Assembly (NCBI GenBank): GCA_028285415.1
Contig: JANQPF010000026.1
Span: 62,001-126,000 of the forward strand
Direction: 5' to 3'
Length of the DNA: 64,000 bases
DNA from: Pseudomonadales bacterium
Lineage (GTDB): Bacteria; Pseudomonadota; Gammaproteobacteria; Pseudomonadales; Azotimanducaceae
The notes under the pieces were generated by a model that worked only from the letters and a program-made list of their open reading frames with translations, made no database searches and was not told where the DNA came from. Below are positions 1 through 8,478 of the stretch, piece after piece (the stretch's first letter is position 1; every line of letters begins with the position of its first letter). The translations under genes were made by a program, and so were the position numbers.

Positions 1-1436
1 GCCGCCTCGATCTCTGCAAGCACGTCCGGTTGCTGTGCCGCGACGTTGAATCGTTCGGACGGATCGTCAAGCAGATGATAGAGCTCCGGCACGTCGTGCT
101 CGGTGCGTTCCGGCGGCTGCCGGTAAGCACCTTCGGTAATGAAGTGCGCCTTCCACTGTCCCAGACGATAGGCGTACAGCGTGCCGTTGCGGTAGTACGG
201 CATTTCCCGTCGCGGGCTTTCGAGATTCTGCAGCAACACCGGCGAGAGATCGTAGCCGTCCACGCCCGCATTGCTGTCCACTCCCGCCAGCAGGGTCAGG
301 GTCACATAGAGGTCCAGCGTTGAACCGAGCTCGCTGACCACCCCCGGCGCAAGCCGCCCGGGCCAGGAAAAAATGGCGGGCACCCGCACGCCGCCCTCGA
401 AGGTTGTGCCTTTGCCGTGCCGCAGGAGTCCGGCGCGACCGCCTTCGGTACGCATGGTGAGCCAGGGTCCGTTGTCGCTTGTGAAGAGCACCAGCGTATT
501 GTCGAGCTTGCCCAGCTCGGTGAGCGCTTTGACAATTTCTCCCACGCTCCAGTCGAGCTCCTCGATGACGTCGCCGTAACGACCGCCGAGGCTTCTCTCC
601 GTGAACGCATCGCTACGGAACAGCGGCGTATGCGGCATGGTGTAGGGGAGGTAAACGAAAAACGGCGCATCGCCGGAGGCTTGCATGAATTCGATGGCGG
701 CCTCCGTGTAGCGCCGGGTCAGAGTTCGCTGATCGGCAGGACGCTCGATCGTCTCGTCGGCAAACCCGTCATCCGTACGTTTGCTGGCATACAGGGGAAC
801 GTTCCAATACTCGAGCTTCGGCGCGGCGTAGCGCTCGGCGCGCACGCTCATCGCCGCCGCCATCCCGTCGTTATCTCCGCTGAGGGAAATGGCCATCAGA
901 TCATCGAAATCTGGCTGGCCAACGTCGTCCATGTCGTTCGAATACGGCAGACCTAGCCACTCATCAAAACCGTGACGCGTCGGCCAGGCGGCGTTAGCGT
1001 CACCCAGATGCCACTTGCCGAAAATACCGGTGCGATACCCCTGCGCGCTGAGCGTTTCGGCAAGGGTGGTTTCGCGGTCCGGGAAACCGCCAGGATCGTT
1101 CGGGAAGTAAACGCCGATACGCTCTCCGTAGAGCCCTGTCCGAACCGGCAGGCGGCCGGTGAGAAGGGCCCCGCGACTCGGCGAGCACACGGGGGAAGCG
1201 ACGTAGAAGTCCGTCCAGCGCTGACCTGCCGCGGCAAGCGCGTCCAGGTGCGGCGTGCGATTGTAGGGATGACCATAGCTGCCGAGATCGCCGTAGCCGA
1301 GATCATCGGCAAAGAGAACAACAAAGTTCGGCCGCGGTTCGACCGCCGCCGCTGGGGCCGCAGCCTCTTCCGCTGTATTTCCCCCACAACCGGCAGCCGC
1401 CACCGCCAGCCAGACAAGAACCGTCCACGTACGCAT
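1..1436 (-). CDS. Sulfatase (arylsulfatase A-like), 3' end cut by window edge
   Basis: Type I sulfatase that would hydrolyse a sulfate ester in the cell envelope. The frame is open from an ATG at 1436 to the window edge, so the C-terminus is missing (478 codons present). Residues 1-17 look like a lipoprotein signal ending A-A-G-C. The metal-binding stretch FVVLFADDLGYGD lies near residues 39-51. The formylglycine signature CSPSR is at 84-88, with Cys84 the residue normally converted to formylglycine. KWHLG is near 140 and LFTSDNGPW near 322. It is divergent from the CoA-transferase gene starting at 1505, with a 68-bp shared upstream region. Family assignment is firm; the substrate (polysaccharide, steroid or aryl sulfate) is unknown. 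A formylglycine-generating or anaerobic maturase is not in the window. Confidence 0.93.
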   Translation of the reverse strand, partial: MRTWTVLVWLAVAAAGCGGNTAEEAAAPAAAVEPRPNFVVLFADDLGYGDLGSYGHPYNRTPHLDALAAAGQRWTDFYVASPVCSPSRGALLTGRLPVRTGLYGERIGVYFPNDPGGFPDRETTLAETLSAQGYRTGIFGKWHLGDANAAWPTRHGFDEWLGLPYSNDMDDVGQPDFDDLMAISLSGDNDGMAAAMSVRAERYAAPKLEYWNVPLYASKRTDDGFADETIERPADQRTLTRRYTEAAIEFMQASGDAPFFVYLPYTMPHTPLFRSDAFTERSLGGRYGDVIEELDWSVGEIVKALTELGKLDNTLVLFTSDNGPWLTMRTEGGRAGLLRHGKGTTFEGGVRVPAIFSWPGRLAPGVVSELGSTLDLYVTLTLLAGVDSNAGVDGYDLSPVLLQNLESPRREMPYYRNGTLYAYRLGQWKAHFITEGAYRQPPERTEHDVPELYHLLDDPSERFNVAAQQPDVLAEIEA

Positions 1437-1504
1437 ATCTACCCCTGCCCTCTGCCAGCGCTCAATATGGCTTAGAATGATCTCTTTTTACCAGGCAGGT
1501 CGCT

Positions 1505-2695
1505 ATGGTATTGGAAGGCATTACCGTGCTCGACTTCACCCGGGTGGTCGCGGGTCCTGCGTGTACGCGCACGTTGAGCGACTACGGCGCTGAGGTGCTG
1601 AAGATTGAACCCCCGGAAGGTGACCTCATGCGCCGCGGGGTGCCGAAAGCGAACGGCGTGGCGCTCGGCTACGCGCAGCAGAACGCCGGCAAGCATCATC
1701 TCTGCATCAACCTTGCGCTGCCTGCCGGGCAGGCGCTGGCACGCGACCTTGCCGCCACTGCTGACGTCATCGTGGAAAACTATCGGCCCGGTGTCGCCGC
1801 CAGACTAGGCATCGGTTTCGACGACATTGCCGCCGTCAATCCAGGAGTTGTCTACTGCTCCATTACGGGCTATGGACAGGATGGGCCTGCAGCGCACCGT
1901 CGTGCGTACGCGCCCGTGATTCATGCTGAACTCGGGCTGCTCCATCAGAACGCCATCGAGCGTGGAACCAATCCGATGCCCGAGGCGGTGTCACACGTGG
2001 ACTTCGCGGTGGGGGCGCAGGCAGCGTCTGCAATTCTCGCCGGCCTCCTGCACCGCGAACGGACCGGCGAAGGGCAACGTATTGACGTGTCCATGGCAGA
2101 GACCATGCTCGCCACGAACGAGTTCAGCGCCGTGGAGCTGAACGGCGGGTTTGGCGAGGAAATCAGCCCGTTCCGCCCCGGCAAAGCGGCGCTCCTGGAA
2201 CTCGGCGACGGCACCTGGGTGCAGGTTCCGGGGAATCCGACCACCTGGATATTCGGCGTTGCGCGCGCGCTCGGCAAAGAGGAGGCGCTGCACGCGCGCG
2301 GCTGGCACGAGCCGCGTGACACGCAGGGTCACGACGACGCCATACGCGAGCTCATGCAAAGCTGGGCGAGTGAATACCCCAATGTTGAGGCCTTCGAAAA
2401 CGCGCTGGACAGCGCCCGCATTCCGCTGGGCACGGTGCGCAGCGTCGCCGAAGTACGCAACGCCGAGTGGGCCTTGCACCGCCAGGCGCTCGTCGATCTG
2501 GACGTGAACGGGACGACGCGCAAGGTACCTCGCTCCCCTGCCCGTTTCAGCAGCGGCGAAACCGGGCCACAACGGGGCGCCTTTCCAAGAGGCGCTGACA
2601 ATCGACGGGTGCTGCGGGAGCGGCTCGGCTTAAGCGACGGCGAACTCGACGCGCTGGAGCACAATGGCGTGCTGCAATACGAGCTTGTGGACTAG
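1505..2695 (+). CDS. CaiB/BaiF (family III) CoA-transferase
   Basis: 396-residue family III CoA-transferase that would move CoA between carboxylic acids in the cytoplasm. The N-terminus reads LEGITVLDFTRVVAGPACTR, the usual CoA-binding beta-alpha unit of the family, followed by GAEVLKIEPPEGD. Asp166 in SHVDFAVG fits the catalytic aspartate that forms the aspartyl-CoA thioester; length matches the family norm (about 380-410). It starts at ATG 1505. It ends convergently on the DUF1501 gene, the two stop codons sharing the tetramer CTAG at 2692-2695. The acid used is not predictable; racemase activity is less likely because the His/Asp racemase motifs seen in the gene at 8479 are absent. Confidence 0.9.
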   Translation: MVLEGITVLDFTRVVAGPACTRTLSDYGAEVLKIEPPEGDLMRRGVPKANGVALGYAQQNAGKHHLCINLALPAGQALARDLAATADVIVENYRPGVAARLGIGFDDIAAVNPGVVYCSITGYGQDGPAAHRRAYAPVIHAELGLLHQNAIERGTNPMPEAVSHVDFAVGAQAASAILAGLLHRERTGEGQRIDVSMAETMLATNEFSAVELNGGFGEEISPFRPGKAALLELGDGTWVQVPGNPTTWIFGVARALGKEEALHARGWHEPRDTQGHDDAIRELMQSWASEYPNVEAFENALDSARIPLGTVRSVAEVRNAEWALHRQALVDLDVNGTTRKVPRSPARFSSGETGPQRGAFPRGADNRRVLRERLGLSDGELDALEHNGVLQYELVD

Positions 2696-3879
2696 CCCGT
2701 CAGGATAGGCAGCGGTGCATACCCGGCGCCAAACACCAACGCTGCATCAATGCCAAGCCAGTCCTGCACCGCGGTTGCGTAAACTCTGCGAAAGTCGGTG
2801 GTATGGGCCAGATTGTCGCCGTCAACAAGCTCCGTGAGGCTTGGCGTCTCGCCGTAGAAACCGCCGCGGACCGGTGCACCGGCCATAAACATGACGTTGG
2901 CGCTGCCGTGATCCGTGCCGAGATTCGCATTCTCCGGCACGCGGCGACCAAACTCCGAGTACACCAGCACAACCACGCGGTCAGCCTGGCCGAGACGTTC
3001 GAGATCCTGCAGAAACCCGTGGATGCCGTCGCACGCGTAGCTCAAAAGCCGTTGATGCAGTGCTGGCTGCTGGACGTGGGTGTCGAACGCATTGTTGCGA
3101 AACGCCACGTGGTAGAGCTGAGTATCGAGCCCCGCGTCGATACAGGCCGCCACCTTGGGCAGATCCATGGGTGCAATCCCGTAGTCCACCGGCGAGCGAT
3201 AGCTGCGCCAGGCGGTCTGTATGCGGTGCGCTGACACCTGTGCGCTGGCATTGACCGCTGTCAGGAAGTCCCGGGTGTCGTTGCCGGTCTCTGCAGCCAC
3301 CATCTCGGGCCGGTCCCGCAGCATCCACCGATGACGCTGAAATCGCTCCGGATCATCGAACACCGTCGGCGTATGGACCGCGCTTTTGACCGCCAGCGAC
3401 TGGCTGCCGGCAACGTTGATCAGCATATCGTCACGCCGGACCGGCGCCATCTGATCCGCCACACGGCCAAGCCACCCATACTCGCTGCCGCCGTGGGGTA
3501 CCCCGGTATGCCAATAAGCCATGGCGGTGAAGTGGGAGTACGACGGCCGGGCGTAACCGCAACCCTCGACGATGGCGAGATGACCTTCGTCCCACAGACG
3601 CTTGAACCCCAGCATGCCGGGATTCAGGCCGTAGTCGTCGTTCAACGGCAGCAGATCGGGCTGACGAATGCCTATGGTGGGACGCAGCCGGTAGTAGGCG
3701 TCATTCGTATGCGGCACCACGGAGTTGAGGCCGTCGTTGCCTCCGGAAAGCTCGACGACAACAAGAATCGGTGCACCGCGGTTGCTCGCGGCGGCAGCTG
3801 CCGACCTTCCCGCCAGCACCGGCAGGGTCACCAATCCCGCTACCCCGGCCCCGCCTTTGAGCAGAGTGCGTCTTTTCAT
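2692..3879 (-). CDS. DUF1501 Tat-exported protein
   Basis: 395-residue DUF1501 protein, a family related to the alkaline phosphatase/sulfatase fold. The N-terminus MKRRTLLKGGAGVAGLV is a plausible Tat-type signal (an RR-containing n-region followed by a Gly/Ala/Val-rich hydrophobic segment and AAAAA), so export in folded form is likely. Internal family features include VVVELSGGNDGLNSVVP near residue 41 and LVYSEFGRRVPENANLGTDHG near 305. It lies 4 bases downstream of the DUF1800 gene, with a GGGA Shine-Dalgarno-like sequence inside the end of that gene, so the two are almost certainly co-transcribed, the usual arrangement for this pair. The biochemical role of the pair is not established. Confidence 0.92.
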   Translation of the reverse strand: MKRRTLLKGGAGVAGLVTLPVLAGRSAAAAASNRGAPILVVVELSGGNDGLNSVVPHTNDAYYRLRPTIGIRQPDLLPLNDDYGLNPGMLGFKRLWDEGHLAIVEGCGYARPSYSHFTAMAYWHTGVPHGGSEYGWLGRVADQMAPVRRDDMLINVAGSQSLAVKSAVHTPTVFDDPERFQRHRWMLRDRPEMVAAETGNDTRDFLTAVNASAQVSAHRIQTAWRSYRSPVDYGIAPMDLPKVAACIDAGLDTQLYHVAFRNNAFDTHVQQPALHQRLLSYACDGIHGFLQDLERLGQADRVVVLVYSEFGRRVPENANLGTDHGSANVMFMAGAPVRGGFYGETPSLTELVDGDNLAHTTDFRRVYATAVQDWLGIDAALVFGAGYAPLPILTG

Positions 3880-3883
3880 CGTC

Positions 3884-5686
3884 TCATCCCAGCTGGTATT
3901 CAGGCAGGCTCAGCATCTGATGCAGGAGCTTACGCAGAGGTTCTTCTAGGTAGGTTGCGGCTGCGGCAACGTCATTGCCTCCAAGCTCGCCAACCAGGAG
4001 CTCAGCCATTGCACCCCGGCTCTCGAGGGAGAGTGGCACACTGAAGAAGCGCTCCGCGAAAAGCGTCACAACCTCTTCCGCGGTTGCGCACTCGGCGGTC
4101 AGCACCATGGTGGTCAGATCAATCCGCGCGGTATGCCGAGGAATGGGCTTGACGCGTTCGAGTGCCATTTGCCAGCCGCGCATGCTGCCGAGCCGTGTGT
4201 TGAATGCCTCGTCTCGATCCGCCAGCAGATTCGAAGCGGCCATGTCGCCTTCCCCACCGGCAACGCCCGACGGCTTGGTTGCTTCTGAAATGCTCATGCC
4301 CTGACGCAGCCGGTTCTGCACGTTGACAATTTCAGCCGTGTACGCGGGGTATCGGTCAGGCGGCACGAAGCCGATGTCCGGAAACAGCACGTCCAACACG
4401 AAGTTGCTGCGCTCGAACAGAAGACTGGGCGTAATCCAGCTCCGGCCCTCCGACCAGCCGGCCACGGTTGGCGGGTGCATCAGGCGCTGACCCAGCGCAC
4501 CGCTGACCACGTTGAAGTCCGGAACGCCCGGGATACGATCGAGCTCGAGCTGTCGGTAGGTCGATACCAGCAGCTCTACGGGACCTTTGACACGGGTACC
4601 GACGTTTTCTGAAGCGTAGAAATCTTTCGAGTTGAACAGCACGCGAAGGTAGGCGCTGACGTCGTAGTCGAGCTCGCGAAACACCTCCCCCAGCTGTGCG
4701 GCGTCCGCGGGATCAAGCGCTTCGTTGACAAAGTGCCGGTAAATCTTCGCGGCAACGAACTCCGCAGTGACGGGCTGCTCGAGAATCAGATCGATGATCT
4801 CAACGCCGTCGAAGCTGCCGGTCTGGCCAAGAAAAATTTTCTCCGTCTCGTCGTGCAGGTCCGCGTTGACGACGAACTCGAGGCCATCGAAGTTCCAGCC
4901 CGTGAATGCCCGCGCTGCCTCCTGCACGTCCGCCTCGCCGTAGTGCCCCACGCCCATCGTGAAGAGCTCCATGATCTCGCGCGCGAAGTTCTCATTCGGC
5001 GAATCCTTGGTGTTCACACCGGCATCGAGAAAGACCAGCATGGCAGGGTCCTGAGCGACCCCAATGAGAAGATCGCGAAAGTTGCCCAGCCCCTGCTCCT
5101 GAAAGAGCGCAAGCTGCTTAAGCATCTTGCGGTAGTCGCGCACTTTGTCTTCGTTGTTGGCAAAGTGCCCGTGCCAGAAGAGCGCCATCTTCTCCTGCAG
5201 CGGATGACCGCTCAGCAGCATGCGCTCCGCCCACCAGTACGCCACGCGATCGGTCTCCAGCCGGCTCGCACGGAGCCAGTAAAAGAACTTGTTGACGACG
5301 GGTTGGAGCGGACGATTGCCGCCTGCCTTCACTTTGACGCCCAGCGCTTCACCCTGGTCCCTGGCAAGCGCTGTGGCTGCCGGCCTGCTCGGCGGAAACG
5401 GGTCGAGACCGGGATCGAAGATGCCGGAGTGGTCGAATTCGGGAAGCTGCGGCGTCTGCAGGCCTAGCACAAAACGCTGCACTGCCTGGCGCGGCGACAG
5501 GCGTGACAAACCGTCCAACTCGGCTGGTGTTGCGCCGAAGCCCGCGCGGGACGCCAGATGCGCCGCATGCGCTCTGGTCCATTCAGCTTCCTCGAGGGGT
5601 TCGAGATCGAGCGCGGCAAGGGTTACAGCCGGGAGGAACAGCGCCGCGACGAGCACCGCCTGAACAGTCGACCTAATGAGCGTCAT
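3884..5686 (-). CDS. DUF1800 family protein
   Basis: About 600-residue DUF1800 protein, the standard partner of DUF1501. The hydrophobic segment STVQAVLVAALFLPAVTLA after the start is a Sec-type signal peptide, so the product is probably periplasmic. Family hallmarks are HAAHLASRAGFGATPAEL near residue 40, the PLQEKMALFWHGHFA segment, NENFAREIMELFTMGVGHY and HPPTVAGWSEGRSWI. I chose ATG 5686. A GTG at 5695 is in frame, but its GGGAG sits only 2 bases away, while the ATG has about 10. First gene of a two-gene operon with the DUF1501 gene. Function unknown; an assembly or extracellular processing role is only a guess from its partner. Confidence 0.9.
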   Translation of the reverse strand: MTLIRSTVQAVLVAALFLPAVTLAALDLEPLEEAEWTRAHAAHLASRAGFGATPAELDGLSRLSPRQAVQRFVLGLQTPQLPEFDHSGIFDPGLDPFPPSRPAATALARDQGEALGVKVKAGGNRPLQPVVNKFFYWLRASRLETDRVAYWWAERMLLSGHPLQEKMALFWHGHFANNEDKVRDYRKMLKQLALFQEQGLGNFRDLLIGVAQDPAMLVFLDAGVNTKDSPNENFAREIMELFTMGVGHYGEADVQEAARAFTGWNFDGLEFVVNADLHDETEKIFLGQTGSFDGVEIIDLILEQPVTAEFVAAKIYRHFVNEALDPADAAQLGEVFRELDYDVSAYLRVLFNSKDFYASENVGTRVKGPVELLVSTYRQLELDRIPGVPDFNVVSGALGQRLMHPPTVAGWSEGRSWITPSLLFERSNFVLDVLFPDIGFVPPDRYPAYTAEIVNVQNRLRQGMSISEATKPSGVAGGEGDMAASNLLADRDEAFNTRLGSMRGWQMALERVKPIPRHTARIDLTTMVLTAECATAEEVVTLFAERFFSVPLSLESRGAMAELLVGELGGNDVAAAATYLEEPLRKLLHQMLSLPEYQLG

Positions 5687-5797
5687 GAGCCACACATCTC
5701 CCGCAGGGTACGAGCGTGGCGCCTACCCTACCACTAATTGATCCCGCCCGGGACGGGAGCGTAGAATGCTGGACACTCAAATCCACGGAGTTTGCTC

Positions 5798-6847
5798 GTG
5801 ACCGATTCCATTCTCTCCAGCACCCGTCGGCGTTTCGTGCAGTATGGCACCATGCTCGGTGTCGGCGCCCAGGCCCTGATCAAGTCCGGTGACGTACGCG
5901 CATCAGTATTCGAAGGCAAGGAGGCTGCCGGTCTCAACGACCCGTGGCCCGATATGCAGTACCGGAAACTCGGTCGCACGGGACACAACTCTTCGCGGCT
6001 GGTGTTCGGCTGCGGCGCGACGCTGTCCGGGGATCGCCATGACGACCTCCTGTATGCGGCGTTCGACGCGGGTGTGAACACGTTCGACGTCGGCTTCAAG
6101 CACTACTACTCCGACGCGGAGAAAAATCTCGCGCCGTTTCTCAAAGAAAAGCGTGATGACATTTTTCTCATCTCCAAAGCGTACGTCCCCGTTGAGATCG
6201 ATTGGGACGAGACCGTGACGATGGACCAGGCCAAACAGGCGGCCAAAGGCTGGAGCGCGTTCCTGGACGAAAGTCTCCGAGAAATGGGCATTGATAACGT
6301 CGATGCCTACTACTATATGGCCGCCAACAACGTCTCGGTTGTCGGCAACGAAGAAATTCACCGCGCGTTCGAAGATGCCAAGGCGGCCGGCAAGGTCGAC
6401 TACCTGGGTCTTTCCACCCATCAGAACGCTGCCAACGTGCTGCGCACGGCAATCGACACCGGTTGGTTCGACCTCGCCATGATTGCGGTTACACCGGGCG
6501 GGTGGTACGACTGGGAGGACAAATCGATTCTCGAAGGCTCGCCCAAGATGACCGACCTGCGGCCGCTGCTCGACGAAGCGCGGGAGGCCGGCATTGGGCT
6601 CGTCGGCATGAAAGCCGGCCGTTTTCTGGCCGGTCGCCGCTGGCTCGGCTGGGGCAACCCGGAAGCGTTCGATGAGTTCTACGATCAGAAACTGCTGCAG
6701 GCGCGCCTGTCCGAGTTTCAGCGCAGCTACGCCTACGTGCTGGAACACGGTCTGGATGTCGTCAATGCCGACATGCAGTCCATGCTGCACCTGAAAGAGA
6801 ATTTCGTAGCAGCCGCAACTTCGGCGGACTACTTCGATATTGCCTAA
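5798..6847 (+). CDS. Aldo/keto reductase-like protein with Tat-type leader
   Basis: About 349-residue TIM-barrel aldo/keto reductase relative. A TTG at 5792 is possible, but GTG 5798 has GGAG seven bases upstream and is preferred. The N-terminus STRRRFVQYGTMLGVGAQALI resembles a Tat signal. The barrel begins at MQYRKLGRTGHNSSRLVFG. Counting from the GTG start, the tetrad Asp (VNTFDVG, D97), Tyr (HYYSDAEKN, about 104-105) and Lys (LISKAY, K127) are present. The position of the catalytic His (usual pattern D-x-Y-x-x-H) reads VDAYYYMAANN, so His is replaced by Met174. The stop overlaps the larC start by 8 bases, so the two are translationally coupled. It may be an altered-mechanism oxidoreductase or a non-catalytic binding protein. 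Confidence 0.87.
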   Translation: MTDSILSSTRRRFVQYGTMLGVGAQALIKSGDVRASVFEGKEAAGLNDPWPDMQYRKLGRTGHNSSRLVFGCGATLSGDRHDDLLYAAFDAGVNTFDVGFKHYYSDAEKNLAPFLKEKRDDIFLISKAYVPVEIDWDETVTMDQAKQAAKGWSAFLDESLREMGIDNVDAYYYMAANNVSVVGNEEIHRAFEDAKAAGKVDYLGLSTHQNAANVLRTAIDTGWFDLAMIAVTPGGWYDWEDKSILEGSPKMTDLRPLLDEAREAGIGLVGMKAGRFLAGRRWLGWGNPEAFDEFYDQKLLQARLSEFQRSYAYVLEHGLDVVNADMQSMLHLKENFVAAATSADYFDIA

Positions 6848-8030
6848 GGCGCTCTTCTACCAACCCAGCTGCGGGCTGTCAGGTGACATGCACCTGGCAG
6901 CCCTCATCGATCTCGGTGTACCGGAAGACTGGCTGCGCGAGCAGCTGAGCCGCCTGCCGGTCAGTGCTGAATACAGCCTGACGGTACAGCCAGGCAGCAA
7001 AATGGGAATCTCCGGCACCCAGGCCCGGGTGACCACCACCGATAGTCACGATCACCGCCACCACAGCACAATCGTGAAGATGATTCGCGAAGCCGGTTTT
7101 GCAGCCGGCGTCGAGCGGCGCGCGCTGGCGATTTTTGCCGCCATCGCCGAAGCGGAGGGGAAAATCCACGACGTGCCGCCGGAGGAGGTTCACTTTCACG
7201 AGGTTGGCGCCGTGGATTCCATCGTCGATATCGTCGCCGCGGCGTTATGCATCGAAAAACTCAATCCTGATATTGTGCTTTGCAACGCTGTCGAAGTCGG
7301 CAGCGGCTACGTCGACTGCGCCCACGGCCGGTTTCCGGTGCCGGCGCCGGCCACGCAGGAACTTCTGCGCGGCGCACCGTGCACGTTTGGTGGCGTTGAC
7401 GGAGAATCGACCACGCCGACGGGTGCGGCCATTCTCGCCGCGACGGTGGATGAATTTCTTCCCGCCGGGACGTTCACGCTGGACCGTGTGGGCTACGGCG
7501 TCGGACACAAAGATTTCAGCCGCCCCAACGTGCTGCGGGTTGCCTGGGGTGAGTATGCGGCAAGCGCACTCGCCGTCGAAACGCAGTACAAGATCGAAGC
7601 CAATATCGACGACATGACCGGCGAGGCTTTCACGCCGCTCATGGAGGCACTCTTTACCGCGGGCGCGGTTGATGTGTACCTGCAACCCATTGTGATGAAG
7701 AAAGGCCGACCTGCTCACTGTGTCGTCGCGCTTGCAGACGCGGACCATCGAGACGCTGTCGCGGATACGCTCTTCAATCAGTCGAGCACGATCGGTCTCA
7801 GAGTCATTCCGTTCGAAAAGCGCATGTTGCCGCGCGCGCGGGAAACCGTGGAGACGAGCCTCGGCTCAGTGACCGTGAAAAAAGTCACCCAACCCGACGG
7901 ACGGGAGCGCTGGAAAGTGGAGCATGATGACATCGTGCGGGCCGCTGCCGCGGCAGACACCGACTACGGCAGCGCGCGGCGCACCGTCGAGGCAGAGGTC
8001 CGCGCGGCACTCGGTGCAGGCAAGGACTAG
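6840..8030 (+). CDS. larC: LarC, nickel-pincer cofactor nickel-insertion protein
   Basis: 396-residue LarC (DUF111) protein. In the lactate-racemase system LarC is the CTP-dependent cyclometallase that inserts nickel into the pyridinium bis-thiocarboxylate made by LarB and LarE. Visible features are the N-terminal CGLSGDMHLAALIDLGVP, EEVHFHEVGAVDSIVDIVA near residue 115, the substrate loop FPVPAPATQELLRGAP, the TTPTGAA motif, and the C-terminal half TQYKIEANIDDMTGE with MKKGRPAHCV. The gene is a single uninterrupted frame. The start is TTG 6840, the only start that gives the family N-terminus; it overlaps the aldo/keto reductase stop. No larA, larB or larE is in the window. It ends on a CTAG shared with the convergent DUF4124 gene. 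Confidence 0.95.
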   Translation: MPKALFYQPSCGLSGDMHLAALIDLGVPEDWLREQLSRLPVSAEYSLTVQPGSKMGISGTQARVTTTDSHDHRHHSTIVKMIREAGFAAGVERRALAIFAAIAEAEGKIHDVPPEEVHFHEVGAVDSIVDIVAAALCIEKLNPDIVLCNAVEVGSGYVDCAHGRFPVPAPATQELLRGAPCTFGGVDGESTTPTGAAILAATVDEFLPAGTFTLDRVGYGVGHKDFSRPNVLRVAWGEYAASALAVETQYKIEANIDDMTGEAFTPLMEALFTAGAVDVYLQPIVMKKGRPAHCVVALADADHRDAVADTLFNQSSTIGLRVIPFEKRMLPRARETVETSLGSVTVKKVTQPDGRERWKVEHDDIVRAAAAADTDYGSARRTVEAEVRAALGAGKD

Positions 8031-8353
8031 ATTCTTCGATTCTTGCGCTTGTCGACCGAGCGTTTCCAATAGCCGCGCCAGCCGCGCGGATTTTTGACCT
8101 GGGCCCGTTCCACGACCACGCCGTTCATCTCACGATGTTCCGGCGCGCGGTCCAGGATATTCAGGTTCGGCGCGTCCATGCCGTTGGCGTTGTGGACCTC
8201 AACCCGCTCGCCCGCACCCTGCGGTGCAAACTGCGCATTGCCGAAGTGGGTGACGCCATTTTCATCGACCCACTTGACGATTTCGTCCGCGGCGACTGAA
8301 CCTGCGGAAGTTAGCGTAACAAAAGCCATAAAATACAATAGCTTACGCGACAT
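8027..8353 (-). CDS. Small exported DUF4124 protein
   Basis: 108-residue protein with a cleavable signal peptide (MSRKLLYFMAFVTLTSAGSVAA) and a DUF4124-type core, DEIVKWVDENGVTHFGN, at residues 23-39. The C-terminus is basic (RGWRGYWKRSVDKRKNRRI) and may bind nucleic acid, membrane or cell wall. DUF4124 modules are common in gammaproteobacterial envelope proteins and have no defined activity. It is a single-gene unit: convergent with larC, and separated by 125 bp from the racemase gene upstream. That gap shows no recognisable element to me. Confidence 0.8.
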   Translation of the reverse strand: MSRKLLYFMAFVTLTSAGSVAADEIVKWVDENGVTHFGNAQFAPQGAGERVEVHNANGMDAPNLNILDRAPEHREMNGVVVERAQVKNPRGWRGYWKRSVDKRKNRRI

Positions 8354-8478
8354 AGCTCATCCCCCAACGAACTTATGTGTGACGGTCGTCTCATTTCTAC
8401 AGGCCCATGCTATGCCGTCGGGGGAAGATGTGCTGCAAGCGACCTGCAATCAAATTGTAACGATTGTGCGTGTGACGC

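Noticed and set aside
4733-5467. 244-codon plus-strand frame opposite the DUF1800 gene
   Set aside because: Antisense shadow without a start context or motif.
5903-6790. Long minus-strand open frame opposite the aldo/keto reductase gene
   Set aside because: It is a codon-bias shadow: the composition is His/Val/Arg-rich, there is no motif, and it lies fully antisense to a clear gene.
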